From: Pseudomonadota bacterium
GTDB taxonomy: Bacteria; Desulfobacterota; Desulfovibrionia; Desulfovibrionales; Desulfovibrionaceae
Assembly: GCA_023435825.1 (NCBI GenBank)
Contig: JAEZMB010000179.1
Coordinates: 1-64,000 of the forward strand
Direction of reading: 5' to 3'
DNA: 64,000 nucleotides
Position numbers and translations under genes: made by a program. This document shows, piece after piece, positions 52,990 to 60,915 of this stretch. Each line of letters starts with the position of its first letter. The first letter of the stretch is position 1. The notes beneath the pieces were generated by a model, which had not been told where the DNA came from, did no database searches, and was given only the letters and a program-made list of their open reading frames with translations.

Positions 52990-53604
52990 ATGGCATCCCA
53001 GACGACCCTGCCCGTTCCCCTGGCTGAACTGGTGGACCAACTGGCCAAATTGCCCGGCCTTGGCCCCAAGTCGGCCCTCAAGGTGGCCATGACGCTCCTG
53101 GAGTGGCCGCGCCCCCGGGCCGACGGCCTGGGCGAGGCCATCTTGCGCCTGCGCGAGCGGCTGTGCCTGTGCGTCCACTGCGCCTCGCTGTCCGAGACGC
53201 CGGTGTGCCCGGTGTGCGCCGATCCGACCCGAAACGGCGAACAGCTCTGTCTCGTAGCCCAGTGGGACGCCATCATGCAGATGGAAGAGACCGGTCTCTA
53301 CACCGGCCGCTATCTGGTCCTGGGCGGTCTGCTCGATCCGCTGGAAGGCGTGTCGCCGGGCCAGTTGCGCCTGGACGTCCTGCGGGCCAAGCTGGCCGAG
53401 GGCGTGGTCACGGAGTGCATCCTGGCCCTGGGCGCGACCCTGGCCGCCGAAACCACCGCTTCCCACATCAAGAACCTGCTGGAGCGGGAGTTTCCGGCGG
53501 TGCGCCTGACGCGGCTGGCCCAGGGCATCCCCCTGGGGGCCGAGGTCAAATACGTGGACAAGGAAACCTTGTCCCAGTCCCTGCGTTACCGGCAGGCCCT
53601 TTAA
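52990..53604 (+). CDS. recR: Recombination mediator RecR
   Basis: Ring-forming protein of the RecFOR pathway. 204 residues: an N-terminal helix-hairpin-helix (LAKLPGLGPKSALKVA), a C4 zinc finger (CVHCASLSETPVCPVC) and a Toprim domain (GRYLVLGGLLDPLEGVSPGQL). The C-terminal LAQGIPLGAEVKYVDKETL is typical. It follows ybaB after a 65-bp gap containing a hairpin. The Shine-Dalgarno is weak, but the ATG matches family length. Confidence 0.95.
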   Translation: MASQTTLPVPLAELVDQLAKLPGLGPKSALKVAMTLLEWPRPRADGLGEAILRLRERLCLCVHCASLSETPVCPVCADPTRNGEQLCLVAQWDAIMQMEETGLYTGRYLVLGGLLDPLEGVSPGQLRLDVLRAKLAEGVVTECILALGATLAAETTASHIKNLLEREFPAVRLTRLAQGIPLGAEVKYVDKETLSQSLRYRQAL

Positions 53605-53628
53605 CCCTCGGACGCCGCCGCAAACGCC

Positions 53629-55803
53629 ATGGCAGTCGAGCTTACGGTCGAAATCGAGACCGTCACCTTTTTCAACGAGGAAAACGGCTATCTCATCGCC
53701 AGGGTCGGCTCCAAGGCCGAGCCGGGGCCGTTTTCCATTGTCGGGCGCATGCAAAAGGTCACGCCCGGCGAACTCTTGCGGGTCACCGGCGATTTCGCCA
53801 CCCATCCCAAGTACGGCCGCCAGTTCCAGGTGACCACCGCCGTGCGCGAGATGCCGGCCACCTTAAACGGCATCCGCCGCTATCTGGCCTCGGGCCAGAT
53901 CAAGGGCGTGGGCGGCATCCTGGCCTCGCGCCTGGTGGACGCCTTTGGCGAGAAGGTCCTCGACATCCTGGACAAGGAGCCGGACAAGCTCCTGACCGTG
54001 GAAGGCGTGGGCAAGAAAAAGCTGGCCGAGATCAAGGCCTCCTGGGACGCCCAAAACGAGATCCGCTCGCTGATGCTTTTTCTCCAGACCCACGAAATCG
54101 CCACCACCCATGCCGCCAAGATCCAGCGGCTTTACGGCAACGCCGCCGAGGCCCGCATCCGGGCCAATCCCTACGAACTGGCCTATGAAATTCGCGGCAT
54201 CGCGTTCAAGACCGCCGACGCCATGGCCCTGCGCCTGGGTTTTGCCCCGGATAGCCCCGAGCGCGTCCAGGCCGCCCTGGCCTATGTGCTCTTTTCCATG
54301 GGCGAGCAGGGGCATCTGTTCGCGCCCAAGGACGTGCTGTTCGAGAAAACCGCCGCCCTGGTCGGCGACGTGGCCTCCGAGCGCCTGGAGGAAGGCCTTG
54401 GCGGCCTGGAGGAACTCAAGCGCGTCAAGGTCGAGCCTCTGCCCGAGCAGGGCATCGAAGCCGCCGTCTACCTGCGCCATTTCTACGCCCTGGAGACCGA
54501 AATCGCCCGGCGCATCCACGACCTCGCCGGCCATCCCGGCGCGCAGTTGCGCGGCAAGGTGGAAAAGCTCCTGCCGGCGCTCGAATCCGAGGCCCGCATC
54601 CAGCTTTCCCACGAACAGCGGCAAGCCGTCATCGACGCCTGTGACAACAAGGTCTTTGTTATCACAGGCGGACCCGGCACCGGCAAGACCACCATCACCC
54701 GCATGGTGGTGGCCGCCCTTGACAAGCTGTCGCTAAAAGTCAAACTTGCCGCGCCCACGGGGCGGGCGGCCAAACGGCTTTCCGAAGCGACCGGGCATCC
54801 GGCCGCCACGCTCCACCGCTTGCTCCAGTCCACGCCAGACGGTTCGTTCGCCGTGTGCGAGGACAACAAGCTCAAGGCCGACGCGCTGCTGGTCGACGAG
54901 GTCAGCATGCTCGACGCCAGGCTTTGCGGGCACATGCTGCGGGCCTTGCCGTTTACCTCGCGGCTTATCCTTGTTGGCGACGCCGACCAGCTGCCGTCGG
55001 TGGGGGCGGGCAACGTCCTGGAGGACGTGCTGGGCAGCCAGTCCGTGGGCAGCGCGCGGCTCACGCACATTTTTCGCCAAGCCCGGGAAAGCATGATCGT
55101 GGTCAACGCCCACCGGGTCAACAACGGCCAGTTTCCCCAGGCGGCCGAGAAAAAACCGCCCGAGGCCGATTTTTTTTGGGTCGAGCAGGACGATCCGGCC
55201 GCCGTGCGCGATCTGATCGCCACGCTGGTGGCCGAGCGCATCCCCCAGGTCTATGGCCTTGATCCTATGCGCGACGTCCAGGTGCTCTCGCCCATGCACA
55301 AGGGCGAGGCCGGCACCCAGGCGCTCAATGAGGCGCTTCGGGCGCGGCTTAATCCCTCGGGGCCGACGGTGATCCGGGGCAATGCGATGTTTCGCCTGGG
55401 CGACCGGGTGTTGCAGACGAAGAACAATTACGAAAAGGACGTCTTCAACGGCGACCTGGGGCATGTCACGGCTGCGGACCCGGAGGAGGGCGCGCTTGTC
55501 GTCTCCTTCGACGGGCGCGATGTCCCCTATGACCGCACCGAACTCGACGAACTGGCTCCGGCCTATGCCGTAAGCATTCATAAGTCCCAGGGCAGCGAAT
55601 ATCCGGCCGTGGTGGCCCCGTTTTTGACCCAGCATTACGTGATGCTGCGTCGGAATTTGATCTACACCGCCCTGACCCGGGCCAGGAAACTGGCCGTGCT
55701 GGTGGGCAGCCGACGGGCGCTCACCCTGGGCCTGAAAAACGCCGGCGGCGAGCGGCGCTATACGCACCTCAACTATCGCCTGCGGGAACTTTTCAATGTC
55801 TGA
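53629..55803 (+). CDS. RecD2-type ATP-dependent helicase
   Basis: 724-residue SF1B 5'-to-3' helicase of the stand-alone RecD2 group. The N-terminal OB-like region and helix-hairpin-helix segments (VGGILASRLVDAFG, VEGVGKKKLAEIKASW) are followed by Walker A GGPGTGKTTITR at about 347, LLVDEVSMLDARL, GDADQLPSVGAGNVLED and the C-terminal YAVSIHKSQGSEYPAVV. RecBC partners are absent, consistent with RecD2. It starts 24 bp after recR and probably shares its transcript. Confidence 0.93.
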   Translation: MAVELTVEIETVTFFNEENGYLIARVGSKAEPGPFSIVGRMQKVTPGELLRVTGDFATHPKYGRQFQVTTAVREMPATLNGIRRYLASGQIKGVGGILASRLVDAFGEKVLDILDKEPDKLLTVEGVGKKKLAEIKASWDAQNEIRSLMLFLQTHEIATTHAAKIQRLYGNAAEARIRANPYELAYEIRGIAFKTADAMALRLGFAPDSPERVQAALAYVLFSMGEQGHLFAPKDVLFEKTAALVGDVASERLEEGLGGLEELKRVKVEPLPEQGIEAAVYLRHFYALETEIARRIHDLAGHPGAQLRGKVEKLLPALESEARIQLSHEQRQAVIDACDNKVFVITGGPGTGKTTITRMVVAALDKLSLKVKLAAPTGRAAKRLSEATGHPAATLHRLLQSTPDGSFAVCEDNKLKADALLVDEVSMLDARLCGHMLRALPFTSRLILVGDADQLPSVGAGNVLEDVLGSQSVGSARLTHIFRQARESMIVVNAHRVNNGQFPQAAEKKPPEADFFWVEQDDPAAVRDLIATLVAERIPQVYGLDPMRDVQVLSPMHKGEAGTQALNEALRARLNPSGPTVIRGNAMFRLGDRVLQTKNNYEKDVFNGDLGHVTAADPEEGALVVSFDGRDVPYDRTELDELAPAYAVSIHKSQGSEYPAVVAPFLTQHYVMLRRNLIYTALTRARKLAVLVGSRRALTLGLKNAGGERRYTHLNYRLRELFNV

Positions 55804-55851
55804 TCGCCCAAACGCCGGGACGGCCCCGGCTTCATGGAGGAACGGTCCGCG

Positions 55852-56829
55852 ATGCTTGTAAAGAAAGCCGCCAGTTTGTTTGTGCGCTTGGCCCTGGTGG
55901 GGGGCTGTCTGGTCTATGCCTTCTGGGGACTCAATTTTTCCGAACTGTGGGACGCCATTACCCGTTTTGATGACGTGGCCCTGTTCTGGACGGTGCTTTT
56001 TTCCTTTGTGGGCTACGGCGTCATGGCCCTTCGCCTCAATTTCCTGTCGGGCTTTTGCGCCGGCAACTGGGTCTGTTTCAAGGCCTTTCTCATGTCCATG
56101 GCCGTCAACAACATCGTGCCGGCCAAGCTCGGTGAACTGGCCAAGGCCTTCTATCTGCGCCGGGAATGCCGATTCTCGCTGTCGCGCAGCATCACCATGG
56201 TCTTCTGGGAACGGTTTTTCGATTTAAACGCCATCCTGGCCATGGGGCTGGTCGTCGCCTTTCACTTCAATCTCAAGATGGCCTTCGTGCCCCTGGCCGC
56301 GGCCGTGGGCGGCATCTGGGTCGGACTATGGGTGGTGCGCCAGTATCCGGATTTCGTCGGCCGCATCATTGAAAAACTGCCGTCCAACCGGCTGGCCGAG
56401 TTCCTGGCCGAACTCAAGCTCCAGGTGCTCCACGGCGTGACTCCCGGTTTCATGACCTTGCTTGGGCTTTATACCTTGGTGTGCTGGATTCTTTATGCCG
56501 GCTCCACCTTCCTGGTGCTCCTGTGGGTGGCCGACCTGCCTCTGACCTTTGGCCAAGCGGCGGCGGTGTTCGTCATTTCATCCCTGGGCATGGCCATGCC
56601 GTCCTCGCCCGGGGCGCTGGGCGTTTTCGAGGCGGCGGTGGTCTTTTCCCTGGGGCTTTTCAGCGTGGACAGAGCCCAGGCCCTGGCCACGGGACTGGTG
56701 CTCCACATGGTGCAGTATATTCCGGTGACCGTGGCCGGCTTGCTGGTGCTGGCCAAGAGCGGACTGAAACTCAGCAAGATCCGGGAAAGCGACGAGGCCC
56801 TGGACGCCGAACCCGAAGCCGGGAAATAG
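55852..56829 (+). CDS. Flippase-like/LPG-synthase-TM-domain membrane protein
   Basis: 325 residues with about eight membrane helices, resembling the UPF0104/AglD-LpgS transmembrane family ([46 protein letters not shown]). These carry lipid-linked or phospholipid-handling roles in other bacteria, but the exact function here is unknown. ATG 55852 is chosen because GGAGG (55836-55840) precedes it by 11 bases; ATG 55834 lies on that Shine-Dalgarno. It lies between recD2 and thiD, with no clear functional link. Confidence 0.8.
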   Translation: MLVKKAASLFVRLALVGGCLVYAFWGLNFSELWDAITRFDDVALFWTVLFSFVGYGVMALRLNFLSGFCAGNWVCFKAFLMSMAVNNIVPAKLGELAKAFYLRRECRFSLSRSITMVFWERFFDLNAILAMGLVVAFHFNLKMAFVPLAAAVGGIWVGLWVVRQYPDFVGRIIEKLPSNRLAEFLAELKLQVLHGVTPGFMTLLGLYTLVCWILYAGSTFLVLLWVADLPLTFGQAAAVFVISSLGMAMPSSPGALGVFEAAVVFSLGLFSVDRAQALATGLVLHMVQYIPVTVAGLLVLAKSGLKLSKIRESDEALDAEPEAGK

Positions 56830-56850
56830 CGCCCAAGCCAAGGAGGCGAC

Positions 56851-57696
56851 ATGGCCCATCCCTGTGCGCTGACCATCGCCGGTTCCGACTCCGGCGGCGG
56901 AGCCGGCATCCAGGCCGACCTCAAGACCTTCATGATGCAGGGCTGTTACGGACTGTCCGTCATCACCGCCCTGACCGCCCAGAACACGTGCGCCGTTTCG
57001 GCCATCGAAGCGCCGACGCCGGGATTCGTGGCCGAGCAGCTGCGGGCCGTGCGGGCCGATTTTCCCATCCAAGCGGCCAAGACCGGAATGCTCTTTTCCG
57101 AGGCCATCATCGAGGCCGTGGCCAAGGGGCTTACCGATAAGGATTTCCCCGTGGTGGTCGATCCGGTTTGCGTGGCCCAGTCCGGGGCGCGGCTGCTGAT
57201 GCCGGAGGCCGTGGAGGCCATCCTCTCCCGCATGTTGCCCCTGGCCGATCTGCTGACGCCCAACCGCCTAGAGGCCGAACTGCTGGCCGGCCTGCCCATC
57301 GGCGGCAAGGCCGACGCCGACGAGGTCATCCGGCGTCTGTTGGCCCGTGGGGCCAAGGCGGTGCTCCTCAAGGGCGGCCATTTCGAGATCGGGCAGACTT
57401 CGGACAGTCGCGTGACGGATCGCCTGGTTCTGGCCGACGGCCGGGAATGGGAGCTGTCGCGGCCCTTTGTCGCCACCCGCAACACCCACGGCACGGGCTG
57501 CACGCTTTCGGCGGCCATCGCCGGCCATCTGGCCCTGGGCAAGGCCTTGCCCGAGGCGGTGGAAGCGGCCCGGGACTATCTGCAACTGGCGTTGGAAACC
57601 GCCTGGGATCTTGGCGACGGCGACGGCCCGGTCAACCACTTGGCCCCGTATGCGCGCCATCTGCCCGAATCGGCCAAGCAAGCGTCTAAGCATTGA
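56851..57696 (+). CDS. thiD: Hydroxymethylpyrimidine/phosphomethylpyrimidine kinase
   Basis: Phosphorylates HMP and HMP-P for thiamine synthesis. The 281-residue ribokinase-fold protein has [19 protein letters not shown] at the N-terminus, [22 protein letters not shown] and the anion-hole [19 protein letters not shown] precedes the ATG by 5 bases. No thi gene or TPP riboswitch is adjacent (the upstream gap is 21 bp). The upstream membrane protein is probably co-transcribed. Confidence 0.93.
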   Translation: MAHPCALTIAGSDSGGGAGIQADLKTFMMQGCYGLSVITALTAQNTCAVSAIEAPTPGFVAEQLRAVRADFPIQAAKTGMLFSEAIIEAVAKGLTDKDFPVVVDPVCVAQSGARLLMPEAVEAILSRMLPLADLLTPNRLEAELLAGLPIGGKADADEVIRRLLARGAKAVLLKGGHFEIGQTSDSRVTDRLVLADGREWELSRPFVATRNTHGTGCTLSAAIAGHLALGKALPEAVEAARDYLQLALETAWDLGDGDGPVNHLAPYARHLPESAKQASKH

Positions 57697-57732
57697 TCCG
57701 GACGGAATTTTCTGAGCGCGCCACCTTGGCGA

Positions 57733-57781
57733 TTGTCTTGGCTGCATCTTTCACGTAAGAAAATACGCCCCGCGCGGGGCG
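57733..57781 (+). promoter_or_regulatory. Possible tRNA-Leu promoter and GC palindrome
   Basis: TTGTCT (57733-57738), 17 bases, TAAGAA (57756-57761), followed by the perfect 16-bp palindrome CGCCCCGCGCGGGGCG (57766-57781) just before the tRNA. A GC-rich discriminator is typical of stringently controlled stable-RNA promoters, but the -10 match is modest. Confidence 0.4.
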
Positions 57782-57786
57782 GATGT

Positions 57787-57871
57787 GCGAGAGTGGCGGA
57801 ACTGGGAGACGCACCAGACTTAGGATCTGGCGGCTTAGGCTATGGGGGTTCGAGCCCCCCCTCTCGCACCA
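57787..57871 (+). tRNA. tRNA-Leu (anticodon UAG)
   Basis: 85-nt class II tRNA. The acceptor GCGAGAG (57787-57793) pairs with CTCTCGC (57861-57867), with discriminator A and an encoded CCA (57869-57871). The anticodon stem CCAGA/TCTGG encloses the loop CTTAGGA with anticodon TAG at 57831-57833. A variable arm and the GGTTCGAGCC T-loop are present. It reads CUA and other CUN codons. A terminator follows at once. Confidence 0.97.
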
Positions 57872-57881
57872 AGGGAAAATC

Positions 57882-57917
57882 AATGGGTTAGGTCGAAAAG
57901 ACCTGACCCATTTTTTT
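57882..57917 (+). terminator. Rho-independent terminator after tRNA-Leu
   Basis: A 13-bp stem (57882-57894 with 57900-57912, one G-T pair) with a 5-base GAAAA loop, ending in a run of seven T (57911-57917). It begins 10 bases after the tRNA. Confidence 0.92.
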
Positions 57918-58065
57918 CTTGCGAGTTTGCTCCCATTTTGAAAGTCGGACGAAAGTGGTGTAACGGTCTAGGGTGCTTGGACAGTTATGGGGTGAAGTTC
58001 AGGCCGCCAAGTTGGTGTCCAGGAACATCCCCAGGCCAATCCAACGGGTAATGCAGCAGGACAGG

Positions 58066-59241
58066 TTACTTGACCAGTCCAACGCTGTAGAGGGACACGG
58101 ATGCCGTGTCGCAGGCCCCAGCCGCACGCTTTGGATCGACGGCCATGCCGCGCATGAAGCGCCCGACCACTTCGCCCTTGGCGTTGGTGTTTTCGATGAA
58201 AACCGCCCCGAGCTGGTAGACGTAAATGGAGTTGCGGCCGGAGTTCTGCGGACGGGAGGGGTCGTAGAACGGAATGAGCGCGACCCGGGGACTGTTCATG
58301 GGATCGGCGTAGGCGCTGCCCTTGATGGAATTGGTGGCGCTGTCCCAGGATGCGCCCGGGTCCGTGGCGATCAGGTCGGCCAACCCCTGGCTGGTGGGGC
58401 CGACCATGTTGCCGGGTTCGACGGCCAGCTCGTCCCCGTCACGGACCACGGTGTTGTTGGAGGCGGTGCAGCCGGCAATATTGAGCCGGTAGACGGAGGC
58501 GCCGGATTCGGGATTGCCGGTGTTGGCCGGAGGATAGTCCACGGCCTGGAAGTGGCCGGGCACCACGGTGTCGTGGCTGTCGCTGAATTTGAGCGTGATT
58601 TGCGTGCCCAGGTCGGCGGCGCTGTAGCCCAGCACGTTGACCGAGGACAGCTCGCAACTGCTGCCTGGGTCAAACGCTCCGTTGTTCTTGTACTTCTTGT
58701 TTGAGTCGCAACTGTCGTCCCAGGTGAACTTGGCCGGGGGCGAGAAGGGCTTGAGGCACTTGGTCTGGTCCGAGCAGAAGAGCGAGGCGCTGGCCGTGGC
58801 CGTCAGATCCTGGGTGTTCCAGCCAAGCACCGGGCCAAGGAACATGTCCACGGGGTTGCCGCGCTGGGCGGTGCGCCCGGCGGTCACCCGGACGGTGTCC
58901 GGGGTGGCTCCGGCGGCCGGGGCATCGCCCTTGAGCAGTTCCACGTCGTTCGTCGTCACGGCGCTGGCGACGGTATCCTGCGCGCCCAGGTTTCGCTGGC
59001 CGAAATCCACGGCCGTGGCGCGAACCGTAGCGAAATTGTCGCCATGGCGCAGCAGATCGGCCGCACCGGCCAGAGCGGCGGTGTCGGCCGCCGTCTGCAG
59101 TTGGCTGCGCTTGTATTGCAGGAAGCCGTAGTCCACGGCCAGGGTGGCCAGGCCAGCAAGGACGATCATGACCAGGGCGGAGAAAACCGCCACGGAACCA
59201 TTTTCAGCATGGCGAGAAGTGTGACGTTGGTGGTCAGACAT
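58066..59241 (-). CDS. TadG-like pseudopilin/pilus assembly protein
   Basis: 391 residues. The N-terminal segment (NGSVAVFSALVMIVLAGLATLAVDYG, about 14-39, cited as motif) is the TadE/TadG-type prepilin-like helix, followed by QTAADTAALAGA, a TadG family signature. The rest is a cysteine-containing extracellular domain (for example KFTWDDSCDSNKKY). TadG participates in Flp/Tad pilus assembly at the envelope. It is the last gene of a three-gene run on the minus strand; the pilus ATPase and secretin genes are not in this window. Confidence 0.82.
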   Translation of the reverse strand: MSDHQRHTSRHAENGSVAVFSALVMIVLAGLATLAVDYGFLQYKRSQLQTAADTAALAGAADLLRHGDNFATVRATAVDFGQRNLGAQDTVASAVTTNDVELLKGDAPAAGATPDTVRVTAGRTAQRGNPVDMFLGPVLGWNTQDLTATASASLFCSDQTKCLKPFSPPAKFTWDDSCDSNKKYKNNGAFDPGSSCELSSVNVLGYSAADLGTQITLKFSDSHDTVVPGHFQAVDYPPANTGNPESGASVYRLNIAGCTASNNTVVRDGDELAVEPGNMVGPTSQGLADLIATDPGASWDSATNSIKGSAYADPMNSPRVALIPFYDPSRPQNSGRNSIYVYQLGAVFIENTNAKGEVVGRFMRGMAVDPKRAAGACDTASVSLYSVGLVK

Positions 59242-59251
59242 GGCGGTCCCC

Positions 59252-59653
59252 TTAGAATTGCTGCGCCGTGGCCGTGGCCGCGACCTGGGTCATATTGGGG
59301 CTGATGCCCTGCCAGGGGATGATGACCATAGCCGAGGTGTCGTAGCGCACCGTGACCATGACCGGCTCGCCGGCGACCCGGGATCCGGCCGTGGCGATAT
59401 GGGTCAGGCTTTTGTCGTAGCCGGCGTTCTGGATGTAGGCGTCCACGGCCGTGGGGATGTCCTGATTCCTGGCCGCCGCCATCACGCCTTCCCTGGCCGC
59501 CCTGGCGACCACGCTCTGGGCGTGCAGGATCTGGCCGAAGTCAATGATGCCGATCAGCAGGGGCATGAAGAAAAAGACAAGCATCAAGGCGAATTCCACG
59601 CTGATCGAACCGCTTTGACGGTCGGGCCTGGCATTGGACTGGGGAGTGTTCAT
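59252..59653 (-). CDS. TadE-family pseudopilin
   Basis: 133 residues. The QSGSISVEFALMLVFFFMPLLIGIIDFGQ helix (about 14-42), with a conserved Glu near its start, is the TadE-like signature. The C-terminal domain has ARAAREGVMAAARNQD. ATG 59653 overlaps the previous TadE gene's stop by 4 bp (ATGA), and TadG starts 10 bp after its stop. It is probably a minor Flp pilin. Confidence 0.85.
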   Translation of the reverse strand: MNTPQSNARPDRQSGSISVEFALMLVFFFMPLLIGIIDFGQILHAQSVVARAAREGVMAAARNQDIPTAVDAYIQNAGYDKSLTHIATAGSRVAGEPVMVTVRYDTSAMVIIPWQGISPNMTQVAATATAQQF

Positions 59654-60063
59654 GGTTCCACCACCATTGTCGCTGCGGCGTGAATGTTTTGGGGAAACAG
59701 CGTCATTCCCAGGAATTGGGGCAATATGAGCGGGCTGAAGGGGAGGCTGGCCGTCACGGTCACCGGCTGTCCGGCGCTGCGCTGGGCCGGGGTCACGGTG
59801 ACGTTGGGGGTTTGCCCGGCGGCCTGATTGATCGGGTCGCGCAGCGCCTGGGTGATCGCGGCGGCGATCATGGCGTCGGTGGTTCCGGGCAGGACCGCCA
59901 GGCGCGTGGCATCGGCCACGGCGGCCGTGACCGTGGAGCGGATGAAGAACATGCGGCTGTAATCGATGATGGCGAAAACCACGGTCAGCAGCAGGGGCAG
60001 GACGAGCGCCATTTCCACGGCGCTGGCTCCGCGTTGATTGAGGGATGAGGAGGGCGTGGGCAT
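59650..60063 (-). CDS. TadE-family pseudopilin
   Basis: 137 residues with the helix GASAVEMALVLPLLLTVVFAIIDYSR (about 10-35) and TVTAAVADATRLAVL, again TadE-like. AGGA lies 7 bases before ATG 60063; the longer frame (60129) has no Shine-Dalgarno and an unlikely Pro-rich leader. It is the first gene of the TadE-TadE-TadG unit and lies 195 bp downstream of the response regulator gene. Confidence 0.83.
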   Translation of the reverse strand: MPTPSSSLNQRGASAVEMALVLPLLLTVVFAIIDYSRMFFIRSTVTAAVADATRLAVLPGTTDAMIAAAITQALRDPINQAAGQTPNVTVTPAQRSAGQPVTVTASLPFSPLILPQFLGMTLFPQNIHAAATMVVEP

Positions 60064-60258
60064 GGGCGTTCCTGGTGTTTGGACGGCGGGCAGGGGCCGG
60101 CCTTCTGTCCAATTCCCAGGTAACGCCAAGGCGGGAGAGGGTCGATGGGATTGATTCCGCAGGTCATGGGGGAAAACCCCTAGAAAGCCTCCTTTTTCAG
60201 GCGTCCGTGGGACGCATGAAGGCCGGCGCGCCGGGGTTGCCGCATGGCTCGCGGCGGA

Positions 60259-60915
60259 TTAGTCGATCAGCCCCAGCTTGGTGGCGTAGCGGACCAATTC
60301 CACGGAATTTTGCATGCCAAGCTTGCGCATGAGGCTGCCCCGGTGATGCTCGGCGGTCTTGACGCTGATCTCCAGGGCCGAGGCCACTTCCTTGTTGGAC
60401 AGGCCCTCCACCACCAGCCGCATCACTTCGCGCTCGCGGGGGGTCAGCGAGTCGTAGGCCGAATGGGATTCCTCCTCGCCCCGAGGAGTCCGGGCCAAAA
60501 GCGAGCGGGAGATCTCCACGGACAAGGTCGGATCGAGCCAGGGCTGGCCGTCGGCCACGGCGCGCAGGCCAGCCAGCAGGTTGTCGGTGGCGGCGTCCTT
60601 GGTCAGATAGCCCAGGGCCCCGACTTTCAAGGCCTCGGCCACATAGTCCACCTTGGCGTGCATGCTCACCATGAGGATGCCAAGGCTCGGCAGCATCTGG
60701 CGGAGTTCCCGGGCGAGCTGGATGCCCGAACGATCGGGCAGGGAGATGTCCAGCACGGCCAGGTCGGGGCGGCAGGCCTTGGCCGTACGCAGGGCTTCGG
60801 CGTGGCTGCCGGCTTCGCCGGCCACGGCAAAGGAAGGGTCGCGGCGCAGGATGGCCTTGAGGCCTTCGCGAAACAGCGGATGGTCGTCAACGATGAGCAG
60901 GCGTTTGTTGGGCAT
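60259..60915 (-). CDS. NarL/LuxR-type response regulator
   Basis: 218-residue response regulator. The receiver has the phospho-Asp at about 56 (AVLDISLPDRSG), DD at 10-11 and Lys in GYLTKDA. The C-terminal LuxR-type helix-turn-helix is SLTPREREVMRLVVEGLSNKEVASALEISVKTAEHH. ATG 60915 has GGAG 9 bases upstream; ATG 60933 is possible. Its start overlaps the end of the sensor-kinase gene (stop at 60887), so kinase and regulator are coupled. It may control the TadE/TadG genes immediately downstream (inference). Confidence 0.92.
   Translation of the reverse strand: MPNKRLLIVDDHPLFREGLKAILRRDPSFAVAGEAGSHAEALRTAKACRPDLAVLDISLPDRSGIQLARELRQMLPSLGILMVSMHAKVDYVAEALKVGALGYLTKDAATDNLLAGLRAVADGQPWLDPTLSVEISRSLLARTPRGEEESHSAYDSLTPREREVMRLVVEGLSNKEVASALEISVKTAEHHRGSLMRKLGMQNSVELVRYATKLGLID

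Noticed and set aside
57872..58065. Possible integrase or attachment-site remnant after tRNA-Leu
   Set aside because: A tRNA followed by lower-GC sequence is a common integration site, but I found no repeat of the tRNA 3' end within the window and no recombinase gene.
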